A stretch of DNA of 64,000 bases from Salinilacustrithrix sp003476595 (GCA_963972525.1 CAXAUZ010000020.1:1-64000); one strand, 5' to 3'. Counted from the first letter of the stretch, positions 7,933 through 16,499 are shown. Made by a program: numbers and translations. The notes: generated by a model not told the origin, from the sequence alone.

Positions 7933-9186
7933 CTGCGGGCGCGACCCGCGCTCCCGACCGGGGCCCTCGCCGTCGGCGGGGGCCTCGTCGCGGCGAGCGC
8001 GACCACCTACGCGTTCCTGGCCGTGGCGGCGCGCGCCCTGGGCCCAGAGGCGTACGCGCCCATCTCGGTGCTGTGGTCGGCGGTGTTCCTGGTCACCGCC
8101 ACGATCTGGATCCCGGTCGAGCAGGAGGTCGCGCGCCTCGTCGGCGCTCGGGCGGCACGGGGTGAGGGGGCGCGGCCGGTCGCCCGGGCCGGAGCGCGCG
8201 CCGCGATCGAGATCGGTGCACCCGGCGTGGCGCTCGTCGCCCTCGTCGCCATCCTCGGCGACGGCAGCCTCTTCGACGGACGGACGGGCGTCGCCGTCGC
8301 GCTGGTCGTCGCCGTGGTCGCCTTCGCCCCCAACCACCTGACCCGCGCCGTCCTGGCGGGCAGCGGCTCCTTCGGCCGCTACGGCCTGTGCATCGCGCTC
8401 GACTCCGCCACCCGCCTCGGGCTCGCCGCCGCGCTCGCCCTCGCCGGCGTCGATGACCCGGTGCCCTATGCGCTGGCCGTGGCGATCGCTCCGCTCGTAC
8501 CGGTCGTGGCCTTCCGCCGCCAGTGGCAGGTGGCGGCGGCACCGGGACCCCCCTCGCCGCCGCTGCGCCCCCGCGTCCTGCCCCTCGTCGGGGGCCAGGC
8601 CCTCGCCCAGGTGCTGGTGAACGGCGGCCCGATCGCTGTCGCCCTCCTCGCTGCGCCGGGGGAGGAGGCCGCCGCCGGCCGGTTCCTCGCCGCGCTGCTC
8701 ATCGCCCGGATCCCGCTGTTCTTCTTCCAGGCCGTCCAGTCGTCGCTCCTCCCCGGGCTGGCCCGGCTCGAGGCGGTGGGCGACCGAGCCGGCTTCATCG
8801 ACCTGGTGCGCCGGCTCACGGCGCTCGTCGTCGGGCTGGGGGCGCTCGCCGTCGCGGGCTCGTGGGCGCTCGGACCGTGGGCGGTGCGGCTCGGCTTCGG
8901 GCCGGCGTTCGCGCTCGGACGTCGCGACCTGGCGCTCCTCGCCGCCGCGGCGGGGGCCGTGATGCTCGCCCACGTGCTCGCCCACGCGGCGATCGCGCTC
9001 GCCGGCCACATCCGGGTCACGGCGGGCTGGGCCGTGGGCGTGGCGGTGGCGGCGGTCGTGCTGGCGTTGGGCGACGACCTGGTCCTGCGGGTCGAGCTCG
9101 CGCTGGTCGCGGGGTCGCTCGTTGCGGCGGGCGCGCACGGGACGACGCTGCGTCGACGTCTGGCCGGCTGGTCGGCGACTGGGTGA
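7933..9186 (+). CDS. Polysaccharide flippase-like membrane protein, start codon unclear
   Basis: About 417 residues with roughly 12 hydrophobic segments; LAVAARALGPEAYAPISVLW is typical of MOP-superfamily flippases of cell-surface glycans. The first membrane segment (GALAVGGGLVAASATTYAF) is encoded before the first canonical start (GTG 8023), and no ATG, GTG or TTG lies in frame between the preceding gene and that point. The best candidate is CTG at 7933, seven bases after the upstream stop codon, which would allow translational coupling. If 8023 is really used, the protein lacks most of helix 1. The next gene is an LCP ligase, which supports a cell-envelope glycan role. Confidence 0.72.
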   Translation: MRARPALPTGALAVGGGLVAASATTYAFLAVAARALGPEAYAPISVLWSAVFLVTATIWIPVEQEVARLVGARAARGEGARPVARAGARAAIEIGAPGVALVALVAILGDGSLFDGRTGVAVALVVAVVAFAPNHLTRAVLAGSGSFGRYGLCIALDSATRLGLAAALALAGVDDPVPYALAVAIAPLVPVVAFRRQWQVAAAPGPPSPPLRPRVLPLVGGQALAQVLVNGGPIAVALLAAPGEEAAAGRFLAALLIARIPLFFFQAVQSSLLPGLARLEAVGDRAGFIDLVRRLTALVVGLGALAVAGSWALGPWAVRLGFGPAFALGRRDLALLAAAAGAVMLAHVLAHAAIALAGHIRVTAGWAVGVAVAAVVLALGDDLVLRVELALVAGSLVAAGAHGTTLRRRLAGWSATG

Positions 9187-9203
9187 GCGCGGAAGCCCGC
9201 CAG

Positions 9204-9209
9204 TACCGT
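9204..9209 (+). promoter_or_regulatory. -10 box (TACCGT) of the LCP gene
   Basis: TACCGT is followed by eight bases and the GTG at 9218. There is no ribosome binding site, which fits leaderless expression. Confidence 0.45.
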
Positions 9210-9217
9210 CGTCAGAC

Positions 9218-10672
9218 GTGTCGGGTAAGCACCTCGTCGCCCCACGGCGGCGCTCCCTCGGCCAGCGCGCGCTCATCGCCGCCGGCGCGCTGCTCACCTT
9301 CGTGCTGCTCCTGTCGGCGGCCGGTGCGTCGTACCTGAACGTCCGGTTCGGGCAGATCTCCCGCTTCGACGTCGCCATCGACGCCGCCGACGCCGGCGAG
9401 CCCCGCAACTACCTGCTGGTCGGCTCCGACACGCGGGACGGCCTCGACCCCGACGATCCCGCGGACGCCCAGTTCTTCGACGACGAGGGCACCTTCACCG
9501 AGGGCACGGTCCAGCGCACCGACACCATCATGATCCTGCGGGTCGATCCGGAGGCGGGCGATGCCTACCTGCTGTCGCTGCCCCGGGACCTGTGGGTGCC
9601 GATCGCCGACACGGGCGAGAACAACCGCATCAACGTGGCGTTCTCCCGGGGCCGCGAGGTCCTCGTGGACACGATCCGGGAGAACTTCGGCATCCCGATC
9701 CACCACTACGTCGAGGTCGACCTGGTGGGCTTCCGCGGCCTGGTCGAGGCGATCGGGGGCGTGCCCGTGTACTTCAGCGAGGCGGTGCGCGACGACTTCT
9801 CCCAGCTGCGGGTCGACTCCCCGGGCTGCGTGAACCTGGACGGCCAGCAGGCCCTCGCCTTCGCCCGCTCCCGCCACCTGGAGATCCAGGACCCCGACAC
9901 CGGCCGCTGGCGCACCGACCCGAGCGGCGACCTCGGACGGATCACCCGCCAGCAGGAGTTCATCCGCCGGGCGATCAGCAAGGCCGTGTCCAAGGGCCTC
10001 ACCAACCCGGTGACGCTGAACGAGCTGGTCGGCGTCGGTGTCGAGTTCGTCGGGCTCGACCCGACCCTGTCGGCCAGCGACATCGTGTCCCTCGGCCGCC
10101 GCTTCGCCTCCTTCGATGCCGAGTCGCTCCAGACGTTCAGCGTCCCCGCCGAGCCCTTCCGCACGGCAGGTGGCGCGTCGGTCCTCGACCTCGACGAGCG
10201 TGAGGCGGAGCGGATCTTCAACATCTTCCGGGGGCTGGACCCCGGTGAGCTCACGCCCGGCCTCGTCGAGGTGGCGGTGCTCAACGGGATCGGTGAGCCC
10301 GGCCTCGCCGGCGACGTCACCGCCGCCCTGGACCAGATCGGCTTCACAACCGGGACGCCCGGCGACACGGTCGAGCCCGAGACCAGCACGACCATCTACC
10401 ACGCCCCGGGCGACGAGGGTGCCGCCGTGCTCCTCGCTCGCCACGTCTCCGGTCCGGTGGCGTTCGGGCTGGACGAGGACCTCGCACCCGGGGAGGTCGT
10501 GCTCGTCGCCGGCGATGACTTCACGACCCTGCACGAGCAGCCCTCGCCCACCGTGCCCGAGCTGCCCTCGACCACCGTCGCCGCCGGCGGCGACGACGGC
10601 ACCACGTCGTCCACGACCACGACCCAGGTCGGCTACGTCCCCGAGCCCCCACCCGGATCCGACTGCGCCTGA
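9218..10672 (+). CDS. LytR-CpsA-Psr (LCP) family glycopolymer ligase with LytR_C domain
   Basis: 484 residues: a cationic N-terminus, one membrane helix at about residues 17-40, an extracellular LCP domain, then a LytR_C domain (LVEVAVLNGIGEPGLAGDV) and a Pro/Thr-rich tail. LCP marks are LLVGSDTRDG, QRTDTIMILR, LPRDLWV and ALAFARSRH, which include the Arg/Asp residues that bind the polyprenyl pyrophosphate. LCP enzymes transfer lipid-linked glycopolymers onto peptidoglycan (arabinogalactan in mycobacteria). Start GTG at 9218 gives VSGKHLVAP; TACCGT lies eight bases upstream. Confidence 0.92.
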   Translation: MSGKHLVAPRRRSLGQRALIAAGALLTFVLLLSAAGASYLNVRFGQISRFDVAIDAADAGEPRNYLLVGSDTRDGLDPDDPADAQFFDDEGTFTEGTVQRTDTIMILRVDPEAGDAYLLSLPRDLWVPIADTGENNRINVAFSRGREVLVDTIRENFGIPIHHYVEVDLVGFRGLVEAIGGVPVYFSEAVRDDFSQLRVDSPGCVNLDGQQALAFARSRHLEIQDPDTGRWRTDPSGDLGRITRQQEFIRRAISKAVSKGLTNPVTLNELVGVGVEFVGLDPTLSASDIVSLGRRFASFDAESLQTFSVPAEPFRTAGGASVLDLDEREAERIFNIFRGLDPGELTPGLVEVAVLNGIGEPGLAGDVTAALDQIGFTTGTPGDTVEPETSTTIYHAPGDEGAAVLLARHVSGPVAFGLDEDLAPGEVVLVAGDDFTTLHEQPSPTVPELPSTTVAAGGDDGTTSSTTTTQVGYVPEPPPGSDCA

Positions 10673-10694
10673 CCGCTGGGTCGCAACCTCGTCA

Positions 10695-10710
10695 TGGTGC
10701 ACCTGCACCA
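10695..10710. repeat. Inverted repeat after the LCP gene
   Basis: TGGTGCA-CC-TGCACCA, 7-base perfect arms, 22 bases after the LCP stop codon. It may be a weak terminator or an operator. No T-run follows. Nothing else is visible in 10711-10801. Confidence 0.3.
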
Positions 10711-10819
10711 GGCCCGCTCATCCACATCGATCGCTCACGAAGGTCTGGCTGCGTCTGCGCTCCCCCGACGCCGGTGCCGATGTCCTCGGCAGCACCCGTC
10801 GATGAACAGGACCGACCCC

Positions 10820-11653
10820 ATGAGCCTCCCCGACGCCAGCGGGCCCCTCGCCTCGGTGCGCGGCCCGATCGCCGCCGTGGCCGGCCACGGCGCGGCCGCC
10901 GACGAATCCGTGCTCGGCGCGCTCGGGGCCGCCGGCCTCGAGGTGCGCCGACTCCCGAGCGTCGCCTCCCTGCTGGACCTCGCCCGGGCCGAGCCGGTGG
11001 CGGTCGCAGCGGTGGATGCCGCCGACGTCGAGGTGGTGGACGCCAGCGACGGCGGCTGGGCCTCGGTGCTGCCCGAGGGTGCCGAGGTCTTCGCCGTGCA
11101 CGGTGAGGACGACGGGGTGGCCGCGCTGTGGCGCAGCTACCGCAGCGGGGCGGTGCCGTGGACGGTCGGGGCGAGGTCCATGCCGGGCCTGGCGCCGACC
11201 GGGAGCTTCGGAGGCGAGCTGGCGCTCGATGCCCTCCACGAGGAGCTGCTCGGCCGCCACGCCGAGGCCTGCCGCCTGCTCGCGTCCATCCGCGATCCGC
11301 GGATGGTGGCCGAGATGGTCGAGGTCCTCATCGCCTCCGGTGCGGCCGCCCTCGAGCGGCTCCGCAACCGGTCGCGCTACCCGGTGCCGACCGACCTGCT
11401 CGTCCAGCACCTCCCGACCCACGTCGGGACGCTGACGGGCAGGGACTTCTCGCGGTGGTGGAGCATGGTCGAGGCCATCGCGTTCCGGGCGTCCGGGCTG
11501 CGCCTGCCCGTCGCGGACATGGACCTGGCCGAGCGGCCGCACGCGGTGGCGTTCGGTGCCTTCCACGCCACGAGCACCATCGTGCGCTTCACCGCACGAC
11601 GCCAGTGGCGCCGGCCTGCCGACCTGCTCGGAGACCTCGCTGCGGTGGAGTGA
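10820..11653 (+). CDS. Hypothetical protein next to the two-component island
   Basis: 277 residues from the ATG at 10820, which has AGGA eight bases upstream (an ATG at 10802 in the same frame is an alternative). I do not recognise the family. The first ~100 residues alternate beta and alpha like a degenerate receiver fold (GPIAAVAGHGAAADESVLGA) without receiver Asp or Lys residues; the rest is helical, Arg-rich, with LLVQHLPTHVGTLTGRDFS. There is no signal peptide or membrane segment. It ends ten bases from the convergent LuxR-type regulator, which hints at a signalling link but proves none. Confidence 0.6.
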   Translation: MSLPDASGPLASVRGPIAAVAGHGAAADESVLGALGAAGLEVRRLPSVASLLDLARAEPVAVAAVDAADVEVVDASDGGWASVLPEGAEVFAVHGEDDGVAALWRSYRSGAVPWTVGARSMPGLAPTGSFGGELALDALHEELLGRHAEACRLLASIRDPRMVAEMVEVLIASGAAALERLRNRSRYPVPTDLLVQHLPTHVGTLTGRDFSRWWSMVEAIAFRASGLRLPVADMDLAERPHAVAFGAFHATSTIVRFTARRQWRRPADLLGDLAAVE

Positions 11654-11662
11654 GGACCGCGG

Positions 11663-12400
11663 TCAGACCGGCGGGTCGAAGCGGATCAGGCCGCGACGGA
11701 CGCCGACGTTGACCGCCTCGAGGCGGGACCGGACGTCGAGCTTGGTCAGGACGTGGGTGATGTGGTTCCTGACCGTGTTCACCGACAGGATCAGCCGGTC
11801 GGCCACCTCCGAGGTGCTGAGCCCCTCGGCCAGCAGCTGCAGCACCTCGAGCTCGCGCCGCGACAGGGCGCCGCTGTCGGCGTTGGTCGCCCGGCGGGTG
11901 AGTGCGGGCAGGAAGCGGGGAGCGACCACGACCTCGCCGGCGGCGACGCGTCGGATCGCGTCGATGAACTCCTCGAAGGGGCCGGCCTTGTCGAGGAACC
12001 CGGAAGCCCCGGCGGCCATCGCCTCGAGGAAGCTGTTCTCGTCGGGCCACCCGGTGAAGACCAGCACCCGGGTGGCGGGGGACTCGGCCAGGATCGCACC
12101 CAGGCGTGACGGGATGTCGCCGTCGCCGAGGCGGTAGTCGCTGACCAAGACGTCGGGCTGGGTCCGGCGGACCAGCGCGATGCCCTCGTCCAGGGACGGG
12201 GCGCACCCGACGACGCGGAGGTCGGTCATGATCGAAAGCGAGCGCTGGATGGCGCCGGCGAGGACCTGCTGGTCCTCGATCAGCGCCACGCTGGTCGCGC
12301 GCGGGGCCAGGAGCTGCTCTCCGGCGGCTGCTGGGCGTGGATCAGGCACGGTCTCAGTGTCGGCGGCACGCGACATGCCCACAAGGCGCAGATGAGTCAT
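11663..12400 (-). CDS. NarL/FixJ-type response regulator (receiver + LuxR HTH)
   Basis: 245 residues. The receiver has EDQ (acidic pocket), VLVSDYRLG (phospho-accepting Asp), VFTG and FLDKAG (Lys), all intact. The C-terminal LuxR-type helix-turn-helix reads LSRRELEVLQLLAEGLSTSE and on through VNTVRNHI. It carries an N-terminal extension of about 35 residues. The ATG at 12400 is used here; the ATG at 12376 (MSRAADT) is equally possible. It lies 30 bases downstream of, and on the same strand as, the GAF histidine kinase, its likely partner. Confidence 0.88.
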   Translation of the reverse strand: MTHLRLVGMSRAADTETVPDPRPAAAGEQLLAPRATSVALIEDQQVLAGAIQRSLSIMTDLRVVGCAPSLDEGIALVRRTQPDVLVSDYRLGDGDIPSRLGAILAESPATRVLVFTGWPDENSFLEAMAAGASGFLDKAGPFEEFIDAIRRVAAGEVVVAPRFLPALTRRATNADSGALSRRELEVLQLLAEGLSTSEVADRLILSVNTVRNHITHVLTKLDVRSRLEAVNVGVRRGLIRFDPPV

Positions 12401-12430
12401 CTCGGCCGGGGACGGTGCTCCCCGGGTGGG

Positions 12431-13561
12431 TCACGCGTGGCGGGGTGCGGTGATCACGACGCGGGTGCCCCTCCCGGGGTCGCTCTCGATGTGGAGGGTC
12501 CCGCCGACCAGCCAGATCCGCTCGTGCATCGCCCGGATGCCGCCGTGGCCGGTGCCGGCGGTGGACACCTCTGCGGGCAGGCCGACACCGTCGTCGGCGA
12601 CCACGACGGTCACGAGCCCGTCCGACCGGGTGAGGCGCACCTGGACCGTCGATGCCTCGGCGTGCTGGCGAGCGTTGGCCAGCGCTTCCTGCACGACGCG
12701 CTCGATCGTGAGCTGGGCCTCCTCGTTCACATCGTCGACGCCGTCGTCGGCGTGGAAGGAGCTCTGCCAGGCCGCCATGGTCGAGTTCGTGTCCAGCAGC
12801 GACCGCAGGGCGTTCGAGAGCACGGCGTGACCGGTCATGGTGTCCAGGTCCAGGATCAGCGCCCGCAGCTCGTCGCGGGCGGCCGCCACGTGGTCGGCAA
12901 GTACGCCGAGCTCGGCGGCGAGCTCGGCGTGCGCGTCGCTCTGGAGCATCTGGAGGCGCATCCGCAGCGACACCAGGATCTGCTGGGGTCCGTCGTGCAG
13001 CCGGTTGGAGAGCCGGCGGCGGTTGCGCTGCTCGGTGAGCAGCTCCCGGGAGAGGATCTCGGCGCGGTCGATGCGGAGCTGCTCGGCGAGCACGACGTGC
13101 GCAGCCATGTTGGCCAGGCCTCGCAGCGTGTCGAGCGTGAGCTCGTCCACCTCCTGGCCGCCGTCGGGGTCTCCCTCCACGCACAAGCACCCCCACAGGT
13201 CGCCGTCGAGGGTCATGGGGGACAGGGCGAGGGGGCCGCGTCCCGGTGGTTGGGCGCCGTCGCTGACCACGATCGCCTCCCGCCTCGTCAGCCGCTCGGC
13301 GACGCCCGGGGCGTGCAGGCCGGCCAGGTCGAAGGTCTCGTCCTGCTCGGCGAGGGGCGGGCCGACGTGGTGCTCGACGTGGAAGGCGCCGCGCTCGTCG
13401 GTCACGACGACGGCGGTGCGGTGGCCGTCGAGGGCGGCGTGCGCGATGTCGCAGAGCCGACCCAACCGGCTCCGAGCCGAGAGCCCGGGGCGAGCGAGCA
13501 CGTCGCCGGCCGCGACCAGCCCTCGCACGTGCCGTGCGTGGCGGTCCCGACCGTCGTCCAT
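12431..13561 (-). CDS. GAF-domain histidine kinase, NarX/DesK-like (HisKA_3)
   Basis: 376 residues: a GAF-like sensor (~30-160), a HisKA_3 dimerisation helix with H189 in NRLHDGPQQ, and an HATPase domain with N box (VQEALANARQHA), G1 (ADDGVGLP) and G2 (GHGGIRAMHER). All catalytic parts are intact, unlike the two PAS kinases nearby. No membrane segment, so a cytosolic sensor. It starts divergently from a second receiver-LuxR gene (91 bases between), and is followed by the regulator at 11663. TACGGT ends seven bases before the ATG, so the transcript is probably leaderless. Confidence 0.9.
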   Translation of the reverse strand: MDDGRDRHARHVRGLVAAGDVLARPGLSARSRLGRLCDIAHAALDGHRTAVVVTDERGAFHVEHHVGPPLAEQDETFDLAGLHAPGVAERLTRREAIVVSDGAQPPGRGPLALSPMTLDGDLWGCLCVEGDPDGGQEVDELTLDTLRGLANMAAHVVLAEQLRIDRAEILSRELLTEQRNRRRLSNRLHDGPQQILVSLRMRLQMLQSDAHAELAAELGVLADHVAAARDELRALILDLDTMTGHAVLSNALRSLLDTNSTMAAWQSSFHADDGVDDVNEEAQLTIERVVQEALANARQHAEASTVQVRLTRSDGLVTVVVADDGVGLPAEVSTAGTGHGGIRAMHERIWLVGGTLHIESDPGRGTRVVITAPRHA

Positions 13562-13568
13562 CGAGCGG

Positions 13569-13574
13569 ACCGTA
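13569..13574 (-). promoter_or_regulatory. -10 box (TACGGT) of the GAF histidine kinase
   Basis: TACGGT on the minus strand, seven bases before the ATG at 13561; no ribosome binding site is present. Confidence 0.5.
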
Positions 13575-13652
13575 TCCGTCCCGACCCGCCGGCACCGTGC
13601 TGCAGGGTGGCTACCCTCAGGATCCAGGCCGGGCAGGACAGGGGTCGTAGGA

Positions 13653-14327
13653 GTGATCGAGGAGACGCAGAGCGCAGCCTGCCGGGTGGTCATCGTCGAC
13701 GACCACGCGATGGTGCGCGAGTCGATCGCCCTGGCCCTCGGCCGGTCACCGGAAATCGACGTCGTGGGGTCGGCCGCCTCGGTGCGGGAGGGGCGCGCCA
13801 TGGTGCAGGAGCTGCACCCTGACGTCGCCGTGCTCGACTACGCCCTCCCCGACGGCACCGGCATCGAGCTGGCGATCAGCGTCCACGAGGGGGACCCGCC
13901 CACCCGGACGATCCTGCTGACGGCCAGCGAGGGCGTGCAGTCGGCCGCCGAGGCGGTGTCGGCCGGTTGCTCCGGCTTCGTGCGCAAGTCCGCCGACCTC
14001 GACGACCTCGCCGCCGGCGTGCTGCGCGTGCACGGTGGCGAAGCGATCTTCGATGCCCAGACGCTGTCCGCCGCGATCGGCTGGCTCAACCGTCCCACCG
14101 GCGCTCCGGTCGGTCTCACCGATCGGGAGCTGGACGTGCTGCGCTGCCTGGCCGAGGGTCGCACGACCGTCGACATCAGCGAGCTGCTCTACCTGAGCCA
14201 CCACACCGTGCGGAACCACGTGCGGAACATCCTCGGCAAGCTCGGTGCCCGCTCCCAGCTGGAGGCCGTCGTGATCGCCGCATCCAAGGGCTTGGTCTCG
14301 GTGGGTCGGGACGGCTCCGGCGGCTGA
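13653..14327 (+). CDS. NarL/FixJ-type response regulator (receiver + LuxR HTH)
   Basis: 224 residues starting with GTG (VIEETQSAACRVVIVDDH). The receiver keeps VDDH, VAVLDYALPDG (phospho-accepting Asp), LLTA and FVRKSA. The LuxR-type HTH is LTDRELDVLRCLAEGRTTVD followed by HHTVRNHVRNILGKL. It is divergent from the GAF kinase and convergent with the histidine-less PAS kinase (ten bases apart). It is not a close duplicate of the regulator at 11663. Its cognate kinase could be the GAF kinase or the split PAS pair. Confidence 0.9.
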   Translation: MIEETQSAACRVVIVDDHAMVRESIALALGRSPEIDVVGSAASVREGRAMVQELHPDVAVLDYALPDGTGIELAISVHEGDPPTRTILLTASEGVQSAAEAVSAGCSGFVRKSADLDDLAAGVLRVHGGEAIFDAQTLSAAIGWLNRPTGAPVGLTDRELDVLRCLAEGRTTVDISELLYLSHHTVRNHVRNILGKLGARSQLEAVVIAASKGLVSVGRDGSGG

Positions 14328-14336
14328 GCCCGCGGG

Positions 14337-15371
14337 TCACACGAGGGGGAGACGAGCCTCGACCACCGTCCGGCCCGGACGGGAGCGGATGTCGAGCTCA
14401 CCGCCGAGCGCGACGACGCGGTCGCGCATGGCCACGATGCCGAGGTGTCCCGGCTGGCGCTGCGTTGCCCGGACGTCGAAGCCCCGACCGTCGTCGGCGA
14501 CGGTCACGTGGGCGCAGTCGCCCCGGACGGACCACGTGACGCTGGCTCGTCCGGCCCCGGCATGCTTGCGGACGTTGTGCAGCGCCTCCTGCACGACGCG
14601 GAGCAGCGTGGCCTGGACCGGCGGCCGGAGCGCCACGTCGACGTCCACGTCGACCGTCACCTCCAGACCGGACGCGGACTCCATGGCGAGGATCTCGACC
14701 ATCTCGGACAGATCGCCCGTGGCCGGTTCGGCCTCGATGTCGGTGAGGGTGTGGTCGAGGGACTCGATGGCCTTGCGCACCGCGACCAGCGCATCGGTCC
14801 ACCGCGGCGACGCCTCGTCGGGGATGGCGGCCGCGAGCTGCTGCTCGATCTCCACCAGCCGGTCGATCGGCCCGCTCGCCAGGTGCCGTCCGAGCCGCGT
14901 GCGCTCGATGTCGGCGGTGTCGAGCAGACGCTGCAGCAGGTCGCGGCGGGCCACTTCGGTCAGGCGCAGCCGGCGCAGGGCCGCGAGCCGCTCGGTCCGG
15001 TCCTGCACGGCGCCGACCAGGCGGACGGGGGCGCCGTCGTCGTCCCGGATGACCTCGGCCACGACGTGGATCTGTCGCTGGTCGCCGTCGGGGAGGACGA
15101 CCCGCAGGTCGATCTCGTAGGGACGCTCCCCGGCGAGCGCGGCGGATCGGGCGTCGAGGAACAGCGGACGATCGTCGGGGTGGACCATGGCGACGAAGTC
15201 CTCGAACGTCGGCTGGTGGTCGAGCGGGAGCCCGGCGATCTCGTGCACCTCCGGTGACCAGCGCAGGCGGGGTGCCCCGTCCAGGTCGGCCTCCCAGCTG
15301 CCGATGCCGGCGAGCCGGTGCGCGCTCTGCAGGTGGATGAGCACCCGACGCAGCTCGGCGGACTCAGCCAC
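14337..15371 (-). CDS. PAS histidine-kinase-like protein lacking the phospho-accepting His but with intact ATPase
   Basis: 344 residues: one PAS domain with PAC motif (~10-130), a dimerisation helix, and an HATPase domain. The position of the HisKA_3 histidine (usually LHDGP) reads RHLASGPIDRL, with A165 for His and S166 for Asp; the codons are gcg and agc, so this is not a frame problem. The ATPase is complete: N box VVQEALHNVRKHA (N266), G1 ADDGRGFD, G2 GHLGIVAMRDR. The start GTG at 15371 overlaps the end of the upstream kinase by eight bases. The upstream kinase has the opposite defect, so the two may act as a heterodimer. No membrane segment. Confidence 0.88.
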   Translation of the reverse strand: MAESAELRRVLIHLQSAHRLAGIGSWEADLDGAPRLRWSPEVHEIAGLPLDHQPTFEDFVAMVHPDDRPLFLDARSAALAGERPYEIDLRVVLPDGDQRQIHVVAEVIRDDDGAPVRLVGAVQDRTERLAALRRLRLTEVARRDLLQRLLDTADIERTRLGRHLASGPIDRLVEIEQQLAAAIPDEASPRWTDALVAVRKAIESLDHTLTDIEAEPATGDLSEMVEILAMESASGLEVTVDVDVDVALRPPVQATLLRVVQEALHNVRKHAGAGRASVTWSVRGDCAHVTVADDGRGFDVRATQRQPGHLGIVAMRDRVVALGGELDIRSRPGRTVVEARLPLV

Positions 15372-16434
15372 GGGCACCGACCGCGCTCCGGTCGAGGCGG
15401 GGGAGCAGGCAGCGGACGACGAAGGTGCCGTCCTCGGCCTCCGCCGTGCAGCGGCCGCCGAAGCCCTCGGTCCGCTCCCGGACGCCGAGCAGGCCGGCCC
15501 GGCCGAGCAGGTCGGATGCGGATCCGCCGGGCTCGGCCGACCCCGTGAGGACGACCTCGAGGCCCGCATCGCCGGCGGCGACCCTGATGTCGAGGTCGCG
15601 GGAGGGCTTGCCCTCCCGCACATCCCAGAGCGCCTCCTGCACGATGCCGAAGACGGCGCGGTCCTCCGCGTCGCTGGTCTCGCCGTCGACCTCGGCGCGC
15701 ACGTCGAGATCGGGCACGACGGTGAGCGCGAGCTGGGTCAGGGTGGCGTCGAGGCCGGCCCCGGCCCCAGCCCGGGGATGGAGCTCCACGAGCACGTCCC
15801 GCAGCTTGACGACGGTGTCTCGGACGGTGTCGACGGCGTCGGGCAGCCAGTCGGGGGTGTCCGACTCCACCATCCCGAGGTGCTCGAGGCGCATCGCCGC
15901 CACGGTGAGCATCTGGATCGGCCCGTCGTGGAGGTCGCCGGCGAGCTGGGCCCGCTCGTGCTCGCTGGCCCGGACCAGGCGGTGGAGGAGCTCGCGGCGG
16001 CGGGACTCGGTGTCGACGAGGTTGCGGGTCAGCACCATCTCGTCGGTGATGTCCTGCATCGTGCCGAGCAGCCGGACCACCTCGCCTCCCTCGTGCTCGG
16101 CGATCGCCTCCTCGTGCACGTGGCGGATCGTGCCGTCGGGCCGCACGATGCGGTGCTCGATCGAGTAGGCAGCCCGACCCTCCAGGGCGTCGACGTGGAC
16201 GCGGGCGATCCGACGGCGGTCATCGGGGTGCACGGCGCCGAGGAAGCGGGCGTAGCTCGGCTCGACGGTGTCGGGCAGACCGAGGATCCGGTACACGTTG
16301 GCTGACCAGGTGAGCTCGTCGGTGCGGACGTCGGCCTCCCAGCTCCCGAGGCCCGCGATGCGCTGGACCGCCTCGAGGTGGACGCGCAGCCGCCCCAGGC
16401 GGTCCTTCTCAGCGCTGTCCGGAATGTCCCACAC
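15364..16434 (-). CDS. PAS histidine-kinase-like protein with intact His box but degenerate ATPase domain
   Basis: 356 residues from GTG 16434 (VWDIPDSAEK; GTGs at 16467 and 16470 are alternatives). One PAS/PAC domain (~20-135), then a HisKA_3 helix with H169 in GDLHDGPIQM. The C-terminal HATPase-like domain has lost key residues: the N box reads VQEALWDVREGK (D271 where Asn binds Mg-ATP) and the G1 box D-x-G-x-G is absent (LTGSAEPGG). The G2-like segment GLLGVRER remains. It is therefore unlikely to bind ATP productively by itself. It overlaps the downstream ATPase-competent kinase by eight bases and is divergent from a receiver-only gene 65 bases away. Confidence 0.87.
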   Translation of the reverse strand: MWDIPDSAEKDRLGRLRVHLEAVQRIAGLGSWEADVRTDELTWSANVYRILGLPDTVEPSYARFLGAVHPDDRRRIARVHVDALEGRAAYSIEHRIVRPDGTIRHVHEEAIAEHEGGEVVRLLGTMQDITDEMVLTRNLVDTESRRRELLHRLVRASEHERAQLAGDLHDGPIQMLTVAAMRLEHLGMVESDTPDWLPDAVDTVRDTVVKLRDVLVELHPRAGAGAGLDATLTQLALTVVPDLDVRAEVDGETSDAEDRAVFGIVQEALWDVREGKPSRDLDIRVAAGDAGLEVVLTGSAEPGGSASDLLGRAGLLGVRERTEGFGGRCTAEAEDGTFVVRCLLPRLDRSAVGARG

Positions 16435-16499
16435 GGCTCGATGATCGCACGTCCGTCGCCGTCCCACCACGCCTCGCGGTCAGCAGGCAGCATGGAGTC

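Noticed and set aside
5528..8341. Open frame of 937 codons across the FrhB-like and acyl-CoA dehydrogenase genes
   Set aside because: It covers two convincing genes in other frames, has low-complexity content and no domain; long spurious frames are expected at this GC level.
14337..15371. Frameshift or sequence error as the cause of the missing histidine
   Set aside because: The reading frame is continuous with good PAS, helix and ATPase motifs on both sides, and the change is two clean substitutions (His to Ala, Asp to Ser).
15601..15616. GGAGGGC/GCCCTCC hairpin inside the upstream PAS kinase gene
   Set aside because: It lies within coding sequence and encodes the altered N-box region; no reason to see it as a control element.
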